Below, in pieces: positions 50,318-61,140 of a stretch of DNA of 64,000 nucleotides. Positions within the stretch are counted from its first letter, which is position 1; each line of letters begins with the position of its first letter. The notes below the pieces were generated by a model. The model ran no database searches and was not told the origin of the DNA. It saw only the letters and a list, made by a program, of their open reading frames with translations. The translations under genes were made by a program, and so were the position numbers. The DNA is from Allodiplogaster sudhausi (lineage: Eukaryota > Nematoda > Chromadorea > Rhabditida > Diplogasteridae): the NCBI GenBank assembly GCA_945643635.1, contig CALZFC010000349.1, positions 4,568,501-4,632,500 on the forward strand. Reading direction: 5' to 3'.

Positions 50318-51420
50318 ATGCCCCGCGGAAAACCAGCTGATGTTTATTCGAAAGACGGCAATCTTTACAACAAAAAGAAGACTCTGGCTGATGGTTCGCA
50401 GTTGCTTCACTGCTTGAAGAGGAAGGCGGGCTGCGGAGCTACAGCTTACCTTCAACCATCGAAGCAGATTTCTGTGCACGGAAACCATTCTCATCTTCCA
50501 GATGAACACACTGCAGAGGTTTCTCTTATGCTATTTCTTTTATTTACTTCCGTTTAATTGATTGTTTTGAATTAGTCTTTAAATAAATGCAAATCATTTG
50601 CTTTATAAGGCAGCAGTTGCTCGGCGTGAGCTGGCGCGCATGGCTCAAACAACACTGTTGAAACCCCGTGAAGCAATCGTCCTGTCAAAGGCTGGCCTTA
50701 CTGCGGAGGCACTTGAAGTGATAGGTAAGGAGCGTTACAGATAATACTTTTATACATATTTTGTTGTGATATGATTCACATTCTGATGGGGAAAAAACTC
50801 TGCAAAAGTCATTCCCGTTTTCATTCAGACTATTAGCTGCACATGACTGTGATAATTGCCATTGAAGGAACTGATGAGGCGTTGCGTATGTGCTATAAAA
50901 GAGCCAGACCGTGCGACCAAGACGAATTGCTGGCCGATACTTCTCCATTTTCTTTCTTTGGGAAATTCGCGCGCACATTTGGTCAGTTTCATCCTTTGTT
51001 TTACTTTCTTTATAGTATTTGTCTTTGCTCGCTTTTATTTTAGTGCTCGACTTCTTAAAAAAATGATTGGCTCATTTTGTCGTTAGTTGGAAACCCTTTG
51101 TGGTTTAGGAGGTGAAAGAATGCTTCTTCATGACTCTGGGCCATCAGATGCGAAGCGATTTGTAGTATTCGCATCTGATCACCAGTTGCGAATGCTCTCT
51201 AATTCAAACGAAGTAAGCTTATTTTTCTTTTCTGAAACCATTTTTCTTCGTTTACACCCTTGTTAACAAAATCTTTAAAAAATACAGTTATATTCGTTGC
51301 TCATAATTAAATGATTATGCCATCCTCAGATATCCATCGATGCAACATTCGAGGCTGCTCCTGAGGGATTCGATCTTGTATGGACAATTCACTGCCGAGT
51401 AAAAAACTATCATTCTATCG
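50318..51420 (+). CDS. MULE transposase, N-terminal half only
   Basis: Exons 50318-50518, 50610-50724, 50868-50981, 51109-51212 and 51330 onward, all GT-AG with consistent phases. The first exon encodes a FLYWCH/WRKY-like zinc knuckle (LLHCLKRKAGCGA and VHGNHSHLP: C-x6-C, H-x-H). The fourth and fifth encode the start of the MULE transposase domain (FVVFASDHQLRMLSNS, then SIDATFEAAPEGFDLVWTIH) with the first catalytic Asp in DATF. The frame then runs into the right-arm repeats, and the second Asp and the Glu of the DDE triad are absent. The element is therefore not autonomous as it stands. Upstream sequence contains no further exon that I can support. Confidence 0.7.
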
Positions 51421-51465
51421 ACAGATATATTTTTGCTTTTTTTTATAAGTTAACAATTTTTTTCT

Positions 51466-52200
51466 CATCCCGGTCGAACCTTGAAATGACTTTTCCCGCT
51501 AGGTTCTCATCCGGCTTGAACCTAGAAATTACTTTTCCCGCTAGGTTCTCATACGGGTAGAACCTAGAAATGACTTTTCCCGCTAGGTTCTCATCCGGGT
51601 CGAACCTTGAAATGACTTTTCCCGCTAGGTTCTCCTCCGGGTAGAACCTAGAAATGACTTTTCCCGCTAGGTTCTCATCCAGGTCGAACCTTGAAATGAC
51701 TTTTCCCGCTAGGTTCTCCTCCGGGTAGAACCTAGAAATGACTTTTCCCGCTAGGTTCTCCTCCGGGTAGAAGCTAGAAATGACTTTTCCCGCTAGGTTC
51801 TCATCCGAGTAGAACCTAGAAATGACTTTTCCCGCTTGGTTCTCATCCGGGTCGAACCTTGAAATGACTTTTCCCGCTAGGTTCTCATCCGGCTCGAACC
51901 TAGAAATGACATTTTTCGCCAGGTTCTCATCCGGGTAGAACCTAGAAATGACTTTTCCCGCTAGGTTCTCATCCGGGTAGAACCTAGAAATGACTTTTCC
52001 CGCTAGGTTCTCATCCGGCTCGAACCTAGAAATGACTTTTCCCGCTTGGTTCTCATCCGGGTAGAACCTAGAAATGACTTTTCCCGCTAGGTTCTCATCC
52101 GGGTCGAACCTTGAAATGACTTTTCCCGCTAGGTTCTCATACGGGTAGAACCTAGAAATGACTTTTTCCGCTAGGTTCTCATCAGGGACAGATCCTCTGA
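51466..52200. repeat. About 42-bp tandem repeats, right MULE arm (inverted)
   Basis: About seventeen units form the reverse complement of the left-arm family (core GACTTTTCCCGCTAGGTTCT). They begin abruptly after the transposase fifth exon and run to the 52190s. They are followed by the GGGACAGATCCTCTGATCAG segment shared with the left arm. Confidence 0.92.
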
Positions 52201-52357
52201 TCAGGGCGAATTTTTATCACGGTCGGTTCTCATCTGCTTGGTTCTCATCTACTTGGTTCACATCTACTTGGTTCTCATCTGCTTGGTTCTCATCTCGGTC
52301 GGTTCTTATCCGACCGGCCAAAGTTCTCATCCGGCGGTTCTCATACGACCTAGCGCC

Positions 52358-52366
52358 ACTTTAATC
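52358..52366. other. 9-bp target-site duplication of the MULE, right
   Basis: ACTTTAATC, identical to 48567-48575. Confidence 0.9.
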
Positions 52367-55290
52367 ATATGAAACCATTATATTCTCATAATGGAACGAT
52401 CTAAGCTTCGCCCCGAGGTATCGCGCATATGTATGCTGTAATTTTCCCATGAAATTAACAGTATTCCAGTATTTATTTCTGACAAAATGGATATATAACG
52501 AAAGAAGATTATCTTACCTGCACTATTCCCTTCTATCTCTCCCTTCCCCTTTCGCTCGTATGTATTTCTGCTTCATTCTCTCCCACAGTCTCTCCGGCTG
52601 TCTCGCTCACCTTTCCTCTGTCTGTGTCTCTCTCCTCTCTCACGAACCCTGCTACCTTACATGATTCGTATGTAGAAGGCTCCCGGAAGTCCTCTTCCCC
52701 TAATCCCTCGACCAGTTCCTATAGGCAACCTTCCAGTCTAAGAAAAAAAAGGTTATCTCGCAGTGCCTGTTTCATCTGTGCAGATAATTTTGTGCACTCT
52801 TCTTCTGGTTTCAAGCGAAAACTATCGACGCGTTCGATTTACTTCATTAAAGATCATCTTGAATGCTCTTCTGAATTGTATGCATGCATTTGTGCTTATG
52901 CTAATCTCTCCAAAAATCTGCGTTGTAACCGCTATATACATTTGATCTTTCTGTATTTCGATGTTTTGTTGCATCGATTTTCATTTATAATTTTTAAGAT
53001 TCATAAACGCTCGATTAGCAAGAGCATGAATACTTAAAATCACTTTTTACATTGAAGATTGCCGTCAAAATTTCCCACAATTTTGATGTGTGCCAAAATT
53101 TTGTCATATAATTTAGAATAACTCAACTTTTGTCTTTTTTTAGTTCATTTTTCTCACCTTTCGTGGCAAAATGTTAAGCTATTAATAAACAAAAAATTGC
53201 AAGTTCCATCGGGATCAGTAGCGAATGAAACCATCAGAAAATGAGCAGAGCCTCTCGTGTAAACTCTTCCGAGTTTGGTCATTTCGATCATGTTATGCGC
53301 TTTTTCTGAATAGACCTCCATTAAACTGATAGTTTTTTTTTGAAAACTCTCACACAATGAGAAGAAATATTTAAAGCCCATAAATACATACGTTTAATTT
53401 TTCTCAAGTGCAGTTCAAAAAGTTGTCTGTTGAATAAAGGTAAGGTAGGCGCAATTTTAATTTAATTTTATCATTAAAAGTGACAGATTCAGTCACAAAT
53501 AGAAATTGCTCACCATTAGCCACATCTAGGCGGATACTTTCCAATGCATTCTTTTTTATCACCGGTTTCAGTTGGCCCGGTATTTCAAGAGTCTTAATCA
53601 GCACTCAGGTGCTGTATTTTTTTTTTTGGTAAAATTTGTCTGCTTATCATTGGTCTGCGAGCGATAAAGTCTCTTTTTTCCAGTGCTGGCCGGGTTTCTG
53701 TCCATTTCCCCGCAGTCATCAGACGTTGAAAGGGTAATGGTCATTTTTTTTCTTTCAAGGGTGAAGGGAAGGGAGGGCCTTAATCGCTCTCTGATTCCTC
53801 CCTTCGGAGTGTTCCAATGGAAGAGTGCTGCTGATTATGAAACGCATTAATGGAGAACGAGAAAACCATGCAAACGGAAAGGAATAGATAAGCAAAGCAT
53901 GTTCAAAAGTGCAATATGTTATTTTTGAGAGGGGCTTTCAAATCAAAATATACAGATGATTCTAATGAATTACACGTCATACATATAAGAACGTTCATGA
54001 TTTTCTATTTTGAATCGAGCTATTCTTTAAGCCCAGTGCGTGAAAATGCCCTTTCGAAATTCATACATATAATAATTGTCGACTTCAAACACTGTTTTTT
54101 CTTCATTTTTAGTATACTCCATGGTTTACATTTAGAAAAATTTCAAACGATACTTTGACACTTTGTTCTATCCTTAGAAGTGGCCAATGAGTCGACTATT
54201 CACTATTCTTATGAGTATTTTCTTATCTGCGCTTCGACTGGTGTTATTCCAATGTCTGAACGTGTTCATCTTCCATGCGGACAGCTTGCATTAGTCATCT
54301 TCCCAAGTGTACCTTGGAAACCTTAATTAAAGAGGGAATTCTTATTAAATGAAACGATAAAGAAAAGTGACAACAAACTTGTGCTCTTTTTTAGCATTGA
54401 ACCTGATCGTGGCGATTCCGTCGGAAGTAGAACGTCAACGTGTTCGTGAAGTAGCTTGCGCTCTCGCCACCGAGGGGTCTTCGTCAGCCGAAGTCGTGCC
54501 CTACTCTACCGTCATCGACATTCCTGTTATGGCGAAGAGAAAAGATTTTTTCTTATTTAATTACAAATTAATTAATTAATTATTTTTAATGATCTCTCTT
54601 TCTCTCTTCTCTTAACGCTCGTTTGTTTCTCTGATTATCTCTGTTTCGCTCTCTCTCTCTCTCTCTCTAACTTTGCTTTTCTAAGCTCTCTCGACAATCT
54701 ATATCTGCCTTTCTCTCTCTCTCTTTCTCTTCGGCTGTCCCGCTCTCCTATATCTGCTCTCTGTCTCTCTCCCTCCCTCTCTCCCTGTCCTCTTTCACGG
54801 ATCCTTACATCTCGCTACCTTCTCCAGCAGTCCTTCTTTTCCCTTTCGTCAAGTCGAGGACCCTTTCGGTCATATTATTCACTTTCTCTATATAGAGTTG
54901 CAGGAACTGATAGTGTTTCGAAAACTCTACCAATGAGAATAAAAATTTAAACTCCAAATACAAACTACGTGTGATTTTTTTTCTCTAGTGCTGCTTAAAA
55001 ATAGTCTGATGAATATAAATAGTTAATATACAATACAGTTTTGTCCGCCTCGAAAGAGTCAAGTACAAATGACAATAATTGTTTCGCCATATCTTATTGT
55101 TAGGTGGTTTCTTTTTGATGCATTCTTTCTAGTTATCGGTTCCACTGAACCTGTAGCATTCTGCTTATCATTGATCAGCGAGTGATGGAGTCCCTTTTTC
55201 TAGTGCAAACTTTGTGGATCTCCTATTCTCTGCACCCATAAGATGTTTAATGGTAACTTTTTGTGAGGAGTGCGAAGGAAGAGGAGGGTC
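52367..55290 (+). pseudogene. Transporter-family flanking remnants (copy E)
   Basis: Immediately right of the MULE the sequence ATATGAAACCATT matches an intron of copy A near 21488, so the MULE landed in transporter-derived DNA. Blocks at about 53270-53330 and 53640-53870 match 24.9-25.7 kb, 47.2-47.5 kb and 55.1-58.0 kb. A first-exon-like segment near 53850 lacks its donor. An open segment at about 54393-54540 after a TTTAG (LIVAIPSEVERQRVREV) is not recognised. CT arrays lie at about 52510-52640 and 54595-54790. Confidence 0.4.
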
Positions 55291-55294
55291 TTAA

Positions 55295-57947
55295 GAGAGC
55301 CTCTCAGTAAGGGCCAAGGAGCGCCTGCCCTAGAAATTCATAATTGTTCTAGAACCATGAAAACATTATGAGGGATGTGTCTAGTGTTCATAACGAAGTC
55401 TAGGCGGTCAGAAAGTTTAGAAAAAAATTTTTCACTTAGATATAAGTTGTAATGTTCATAAACTTTGGATGACCATAACTACCGTTATACTCAATATTTC
55501 TGAATAACCTTTTCACTGTTAGATTCCCTCTTCAAAACTACACAAAAAAGTCCGTGGAGACCATTTTCGAAAAACAAAATTTATATGACTTTTCTCCAAT
55601 TTAAGTTTTTAAAAAGTGGTTTTCAGGCAATAACTTTTTTTTTACTATTACGTCCAAAAAACCGAATGGTCCATGAGAAAGAGCAGGAAAAACTACACAG
55701 AATATGTTTCTGCGAGGAAAAATCTCGGATACTTTTTTGGGTATCTGCATTTGAATATGGGTTTCTGAGCAAATTTCGGCTTTGGCTGCAAACCATAATT
55801 TCTTTCAAACTTCATTAATTTTAAAACGGAATAGTCCATTCGATGTAATTTTTTATCCTCTTTAAAATAATATATACTTTGTATACAAAAGAAATTAGTC
55901 TAAAGGTATAAAATTGACTTTTTGTGTTTTTGGCCAAATTCTGGTGTTAAAATACTCATTCTTTGGATCATTAATGGGTCATATAGACCAAATTACCACA
56001 TAATATTTATTCTACAAGAAAGAGCAGTTAAAACTGAGTCGGGTACAGCTTTTTAATCAAAATCTGAGGATACTTTTTTTGGGAATATGTATTTGAATGC
56101 TGACCGTTGAAGGCGATATTGCTGCATATTTTTTGGCAATTATTTCAAATTAGTTTATTTGAAACATCTAGCACCCAATAGTATGTATTCCAGGATTCTT
56201 TGAAGTTCTTTCTACCACTCAAAAGTACTCTAAAAGTCAAGAAATTTCATTTTTACGAGCCTAGAAGGCGAAATAAATGTATGAAAACTCCTTCGAAGCC
56301 AACTATCAGGTCATTTGTGAATCGGATTACCAAAAAGGTCATAACCATTCGAAAGAGCAGAGACTTTTACATAATATATCCTTCGATGAAAATGCAAAAC
56401 CTGTACATTTTTCAGACATTTTGAAATTTCGAAAAAAATCGGCGACAGGATTCGACTATTTTGAGCTGTTCTGCGAAAGCTGGTACCAATGGAACTTATG
56501 TTCTGAAATCTGTACCATTAGGTTGTTTGAGACGAGAAACATGAATTTGACTTTCATTTTCTACTTTTGTGTACCATCCATGGTACGCTTGATCGAAATG
56601 AATTTTTTCTGCATATTATATTTCATTCTTCTGGCAAAAGTACCATGGATGGTACTCAAAAGTAGAAAATGAACGTCAAATTTATGTTTCTCATCTCAAA
56701 AAACCTTATGGCACAGTTTTCAGAACATAAGTTCCATTGGTACCATTTATCTCAGAAAAGCTTAAAATAGTCGAATCCTGTCGTCGATTTTTTTCGAAAT
56801 TTCAAGATTTCTGAAACATGAACTGGTATTACTCTTTCATCGGTGGACATATTATGCAAAAGTCTCTGCTCTTTCGAACGGTTATGACCGTTTTGTCACT
56901 TCGGCTCAAAAATGGCCTGATAGTTGGCTCCGAATAGGTTTTCATACATTTATTTCGCCTTCTAGGCTCGTAAAAATGAAATTTCTTGACTTTTAGAGTA
57001 CTTTTGAGTGGTATATCATGAAAGAACTTCAAAGAATCCTGGAATACATACTATTGGGTGCTAGATGTTTCAAATAAACTAATTTGAAATAATTGCCAAA
57101 AAATATGCAGCAATATCGCCTTCAACGGTCAGCATTCAAATACATATTCCCAAAAAAAGTATCCTCAGATTTTGATTAAAAAGCTGTACCCGACTCAGTT
57201 TTAACTGCTCTTTCTTGTAGAATAAATATTATGTGGTAATTTGGTCTATATGACCCATTAATGATCCAAAGAATGAGTATTTTAACACCAGAATTTGGCC
57301 AAAAACACAAAAAGTCAATTTTAGGCCTTTAGACTAATTTCTTTTGTATACAAAGTATATATTATTTTAAAGAGGATAAAAAATTACATCGAATGGACTA
57401 TTCCGTTTTAAAATTAATGAAGTTTGAAAGAAATTATGGTTTGCAGCCAAAGCCGAAATTTGCTCAGAAACCCATATTCAAATGCAGATACCCAAAAAGT
57501 ATCCGAGATTTTTCCTCGCAGAAACATATTCTGTGTAGTTTTCCTGCTCTTTCTCATGGACCATTCGGTTTTTTGGACGTAATAGTAAAAAAAAAAGTTA
57601 TTGCCTGAAAACGACATTTTAAAAATTTAAATTGGAGAAAAGACATATAAATTTTACTTTTCGAAAATGGTCTCCACGGACTTTTTTGTGTAGTTTTGAA
57701 CAAGGAATCTAACAGTGAAAAGATTATTCAGAAATATTGAGTATAACGGTAGTTATGGTCATCCAAAATTTATGAACATTACAACTTATATCTAAGTGAA
57801 AAAATTTTTTCTAAACTTTCTGACCGCCTAGACTTCGTTATGAACACTAGACACATCCCTCATAATGTTTTCATGGTTCTAGAACAATTATGAATTTCTA
57901 GGGCAGGCGTCCATAGCGGCCTCCTTGAGTCTTACAGAGAGGCTCTC
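55295..57947. mobile_element. 2.65-kb foldback palindrome flanked by TTAA
   Basis: The arms 55295-56586 and 56640-57947 are near-perfect inverted repeats around a 53-nt loop. The outer ends are GAGAGCCTCTC and its complement, with TTAA immediately outside (55291-55294 and 57948-57951). A paralogous site near 53780 has a single TTAA in the same context (AGGGCC-TTAATCGCTC), which is the expected empty site. Open frames in the arms are mirror copies and show no recognised domain. TTAA-targeting superfamilies include piggyBac and Kolobok; the transposase source is not visible. Confidence 0.85.
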
Positions 57948-58654
57948 TTAATCGCTCGCTGATTCTTCCTTTCGGAGTGTTCCAGTAGAAGAGGACTGCT
58001 GATTACGCTGCGGAGATGACTGGGGAGCGGGAAAGGTAAGCAAATAGAGAGATAGATAAAGAAAGCATTTTCAAACGTGCATTATTCCATTAAATTTAAA
58101 TGATTTGTATGAGTAGTTTTTCGTACCTATTTGAATATTTATTTCCAAAAAATCGATTTTTATCACTCATCCTTTTAACGACACATCATAGCACAAAAAA
58201 GACGATTTCCACTAAAATAATATTCCACCGCTTGCTATTTCGTATGAAAAATGTGAAAATACCAGTTCATAGATTTGTTCTATCTTTAGATGTAGTGGAA
58301 TATTATATAAAATAAAGATTGAAATATCATCATAAAAATAACGGTCAAACCTAAAAATTATGAGAGAAAAAAATTGTTGACATGTTTTATCGTTTTAATT
58401 GTCATGTAAATATTTTCATTCTCAAACGCGCATCATTGGCAAGATTGTAGACTTCTTTCGGACGTTTCTATCTACGCGTCCTTTTCGAGAAGGACAACGG
58501 TCAGTGATTTATTAAAGTTAAATAAACTTTAATTTTTTAAACAATAAGAGCGCTGAATGAAAAATCATTCCAGTGCACATTCACAATGCACCGCCTCTGA
58601 ACGTACGAATCATTTCCGTCGCCTTGCTGATTCTTCTTCAACTCATCTCGCTAT

Positions 58655-58757
58655 GGGCGCCGTCTGCCTTCTCCTCTACGGTTCCCTCGATGGCCGCTAC
58701 GACCTATGGGCGCCGTCTGCCTTCTCCTCTACGGTTCCCTCGATGGCCGCTAGGACT
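58655..58757. repeat. 50-bp tandem duplication in copy C exon
   Basis: The block beginning CTATGGGCGCCGTCTGCCTT occurs twice in direct succession. Copies A and B have it once. The second copy ends with loss of about 13 bp relative to copies A and B. Confidence 0.85.
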
Positions 58758-58824
58758 CATCATGGGCGCCATGCTCTTCTGGAGTGCCATGAGTGTGGCT
58801 GCCAGCTTTGTACCGGAAACGGTG

Positions 58825-59072
58825 AGAGAGAGAAAGAGAGAGAGAGAGAGAAAGAGAGAGAAAGAGAGAGAGAGGAAGAGAGAGAGAGAGCAAGAGAGCG
58901 AGAGAGAGAGAGAGAAAGAGAGAGAGAGCGAGAGAGCGAGAGAGAGAAAGAGAGGGAGAGCGAGAGGGAGAGGGAGAGCGAGAGAAAGAGAGAGAGAGCG
59001 ATAGAGAGAGAGAGAGATAGAGAGAGAGAGAAAGAGAGTGAGAGAGCGAGAGAGAGAGAGAGAGAGAGAAAA
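58825..59072. repeat. Intronic GA microsatellite in copy C
   Basis: A long GA tract with AAAG and GCGA interruptions directly after the GTGAGA donor, equivalent in position to those in copies A and B. Confidence 0.9.
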
Positions 59073-59604
59073 AGTGAGAATAACATCAGTAAGAATGAGG
59101 GATTCAGCCGACTCCAAAAAATAGTTAAAATTTCACTTTCCAATTTAGCAGTTCTGGCTGTTCTGTCTCCTTCGTGCGGGCAACGGAGTGGGGAGCGCAG
59201 CCCTGTCAACGCTCACTCTGCCCAGCATCAGCGAATATCTACAAGGTATGGGGTAAATAATGAAGCATTAATTTATAATTATTGAAAACATCTACATAAA
59301 TTACATAGTTACAGACTTTCTTTCCCTCATTACGCGCATTGCAGGCGCTCACCGTGGCTACGCAATCATATTCTTCAGCGCAGCAACCGTCATAGCCGGG
59401 TAGGCGAATGGGTATGCTACGAAAAAAATTAATAACAAGAAAAATTGCAGCTAGAAATATAAATAAAATATAAATATTCTTAGCACCGTTTCCGTGAGCA
59501 CGAGCAGCGTGCTCGTGGAGCGCGGCCTCTCGTGGCAATGGCTGCCGCGTCTGTCGATTCCGATTGTCATCGCCAGTCTTGTCGCGCTACTCTTTGTCAT
59601 GCCG

Positions 59605-59613
59605 GTGCTCTCT

Positions 59614-59654
<41 letters not shown>

Positions 59655-59730
59655 TTCTCTTACACTCATTGTCACTCTCTATCATACTGTCTCTTCCTCT
59701 ATGCTCTCTCTTTCTCTATCTCTGTGTGAG
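59605..59730. repeat. Intronic CT microsatellite in copy C
   Basis: CT tract directly after the GTGCTC donor at 59605. Copies A and B lack a long CT tract here, so this expansion is specific to copy C. Confidence 0.85.
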
Positions 59731-60506
59731 TATTTTGATTCCAGCTATTCCGTACATTATATAAAATTTTGCACATTATCAAAGAAGATAATTTGTTGGA
59801 AAATTACTCAAGATATACCTCGTCTCCGGTGTAGATATCTGACGGAATACGAGGAGATCATGACGACGCAGTGGCTCGCTACTACTCGCTGTTTTGGGTG
59901 AATAATAATGTTGTTCAATTTATTATTATAATTAAGGTATTTAGGTAGCTGAATATTCGAGAATATGCTGTTAATATACATATTTAACTAAAGTTTCGCG
60001 CGATTTGTACATTCTCATGAAATTTAGATTATTTCAACAGTGTTTTCCATTTATGACGATTTGAAAAATTTAACATATTTCTGTTTTATCATAAGGGCAA
60101 ACAGTATAATATACTAAATATCAAAACAAAATTTTAGCTTACACTCTGACATTAGTGAAAATGCATGAAATTTGATTTCACATCATCTTACATGTACATA
60201 CACATATACGCTTTACAACTAACACAATTTGCACTTCCTCAACAGTCCCTGGTTGGCTCGGCCGTCCTGACTGCTGTTCTCGCTCCTCTCGCACTCGCCT
60301 CGGTCGCACGGCACTACCCTGAAGATGTTGCAGCAGTGGCTGCCGAGGAAGTAGATGGCGAAGGTAGTGGAGATCCGGAGAGATTTAAAATAATAATTAA
60401 ATTATAAAATAATTTATAGGCAAATCTTCAAGATAACTCTCTTAAATCTCTTTTTTCAGGCAAGAATGGCCACACAAGCGAGAAGTCGAATCCTTCGGAC
60501 GCCTAA

Positions 60507-61104
60507 ATTCTTAGATTTTTCCAATTAATTTATTCAATAACTTATTCAATTGATAATATGGAGATGCGTGAAATAATAGTTATTAAAAATTATATGTTGC
60601 AATAGCGTTGTGAGGATAACTCTGCGTGTATAGTTCGCTGAATAACTGTTGAACATTAGCTGCAATGCGTACACTTTATCATCTGCCTTTACAATGTCTC
60701 ATGGAATCCGCGTATTATGTTGGATGTTTCAGTCGAACCGGTTTGATACAATCGGTGTATATTCTTTGTTTTGTTGCAGATAATGATTAACTTACTCTAA
60801 TGCAGATAATGCTACTTCGTCAAGCAAGAGTGAAACAAAGTTGTACTACTTGTTAGCATCAAAAACGAGTTGGTGTTGCCCGGGATTAGGCGAGGTGAAC
60901 CGTTAGAAAAATTTTTAATCTCTTCATTTTGTTTACCAGATCACGGAGGCTAAATCGAAACGAACAGCGGTTTTGAACTGGTCAAGTGCCATGCTTTTTT
61001 CTACGCTCTTCGTCATAAATTTTTCAGCCATTTCTATTGTACAAGGTGGGAAAAGGATGCGAGGGTGGTGCATAGGATTTGTGTGTGTGTGTTAAAGGAG
61101 TAGG

Positions 61105-61140
<36 letters not shown>

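Larger units (their letters stand above)
48576..52357 (+). mobile_element. Mutator-like (MULE) DNA transposon with minisatellite termini
   Basis: The ends are inverted repeats starting GGCGCTAGGTCGTATGAGAA (left) and finishing with its reverse complement at 52357 (right), and an exact 9-bp duplication flanks them. Both arms consist of tandem repeats in inverted orientation to each other: a 15-bp unit near the tips and an approximately 42-bp unit further in. The interior encodes a FLYWCH-like plus MULE-domain protein on the + strand. The left arm is about 1.5 kb and the right about 0.9 kb. The difference is due mainly to expansion of the 15-bp array on the left. Confidence 0.85.
58016..60506 (+). 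pseudogene. Spinster-like MFS transporter, copy C (internally deleted)
   Basis: Recognisable parts: first exon 58016-58035; a fused TM1/second exon (about 58590-58822); 59149-59245; the exon beginning near 59345 (RGYAIIFFSAATVIAG); 59484-59604 (VERGLSWQWLPR); 59835-59897 (ISDGIRG); 60246-60363; and 60460-60506 with stop. All listed junction phases from 59149 on agree. Exons matching copy A 22270-23680 (six exons) are missing, removing several membrane helices. At 58655-58757 the TM1 exon is joined directly to the next exon and a 50-bp piece is duplicated. The conserved MFS loop motif is therefore read out of frame, although the frame reopens afterwards. It is probably non-functional or strongly altered. 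Confidence 0.6.

Noticed and set aside
56200..57032. Mirror pairs of open frames in the 2.65-kb palindrome
   Set aside because: Each appears twice in opposite orientation because of the palindrome; no transposase or other domain is recognised and the frames are short.
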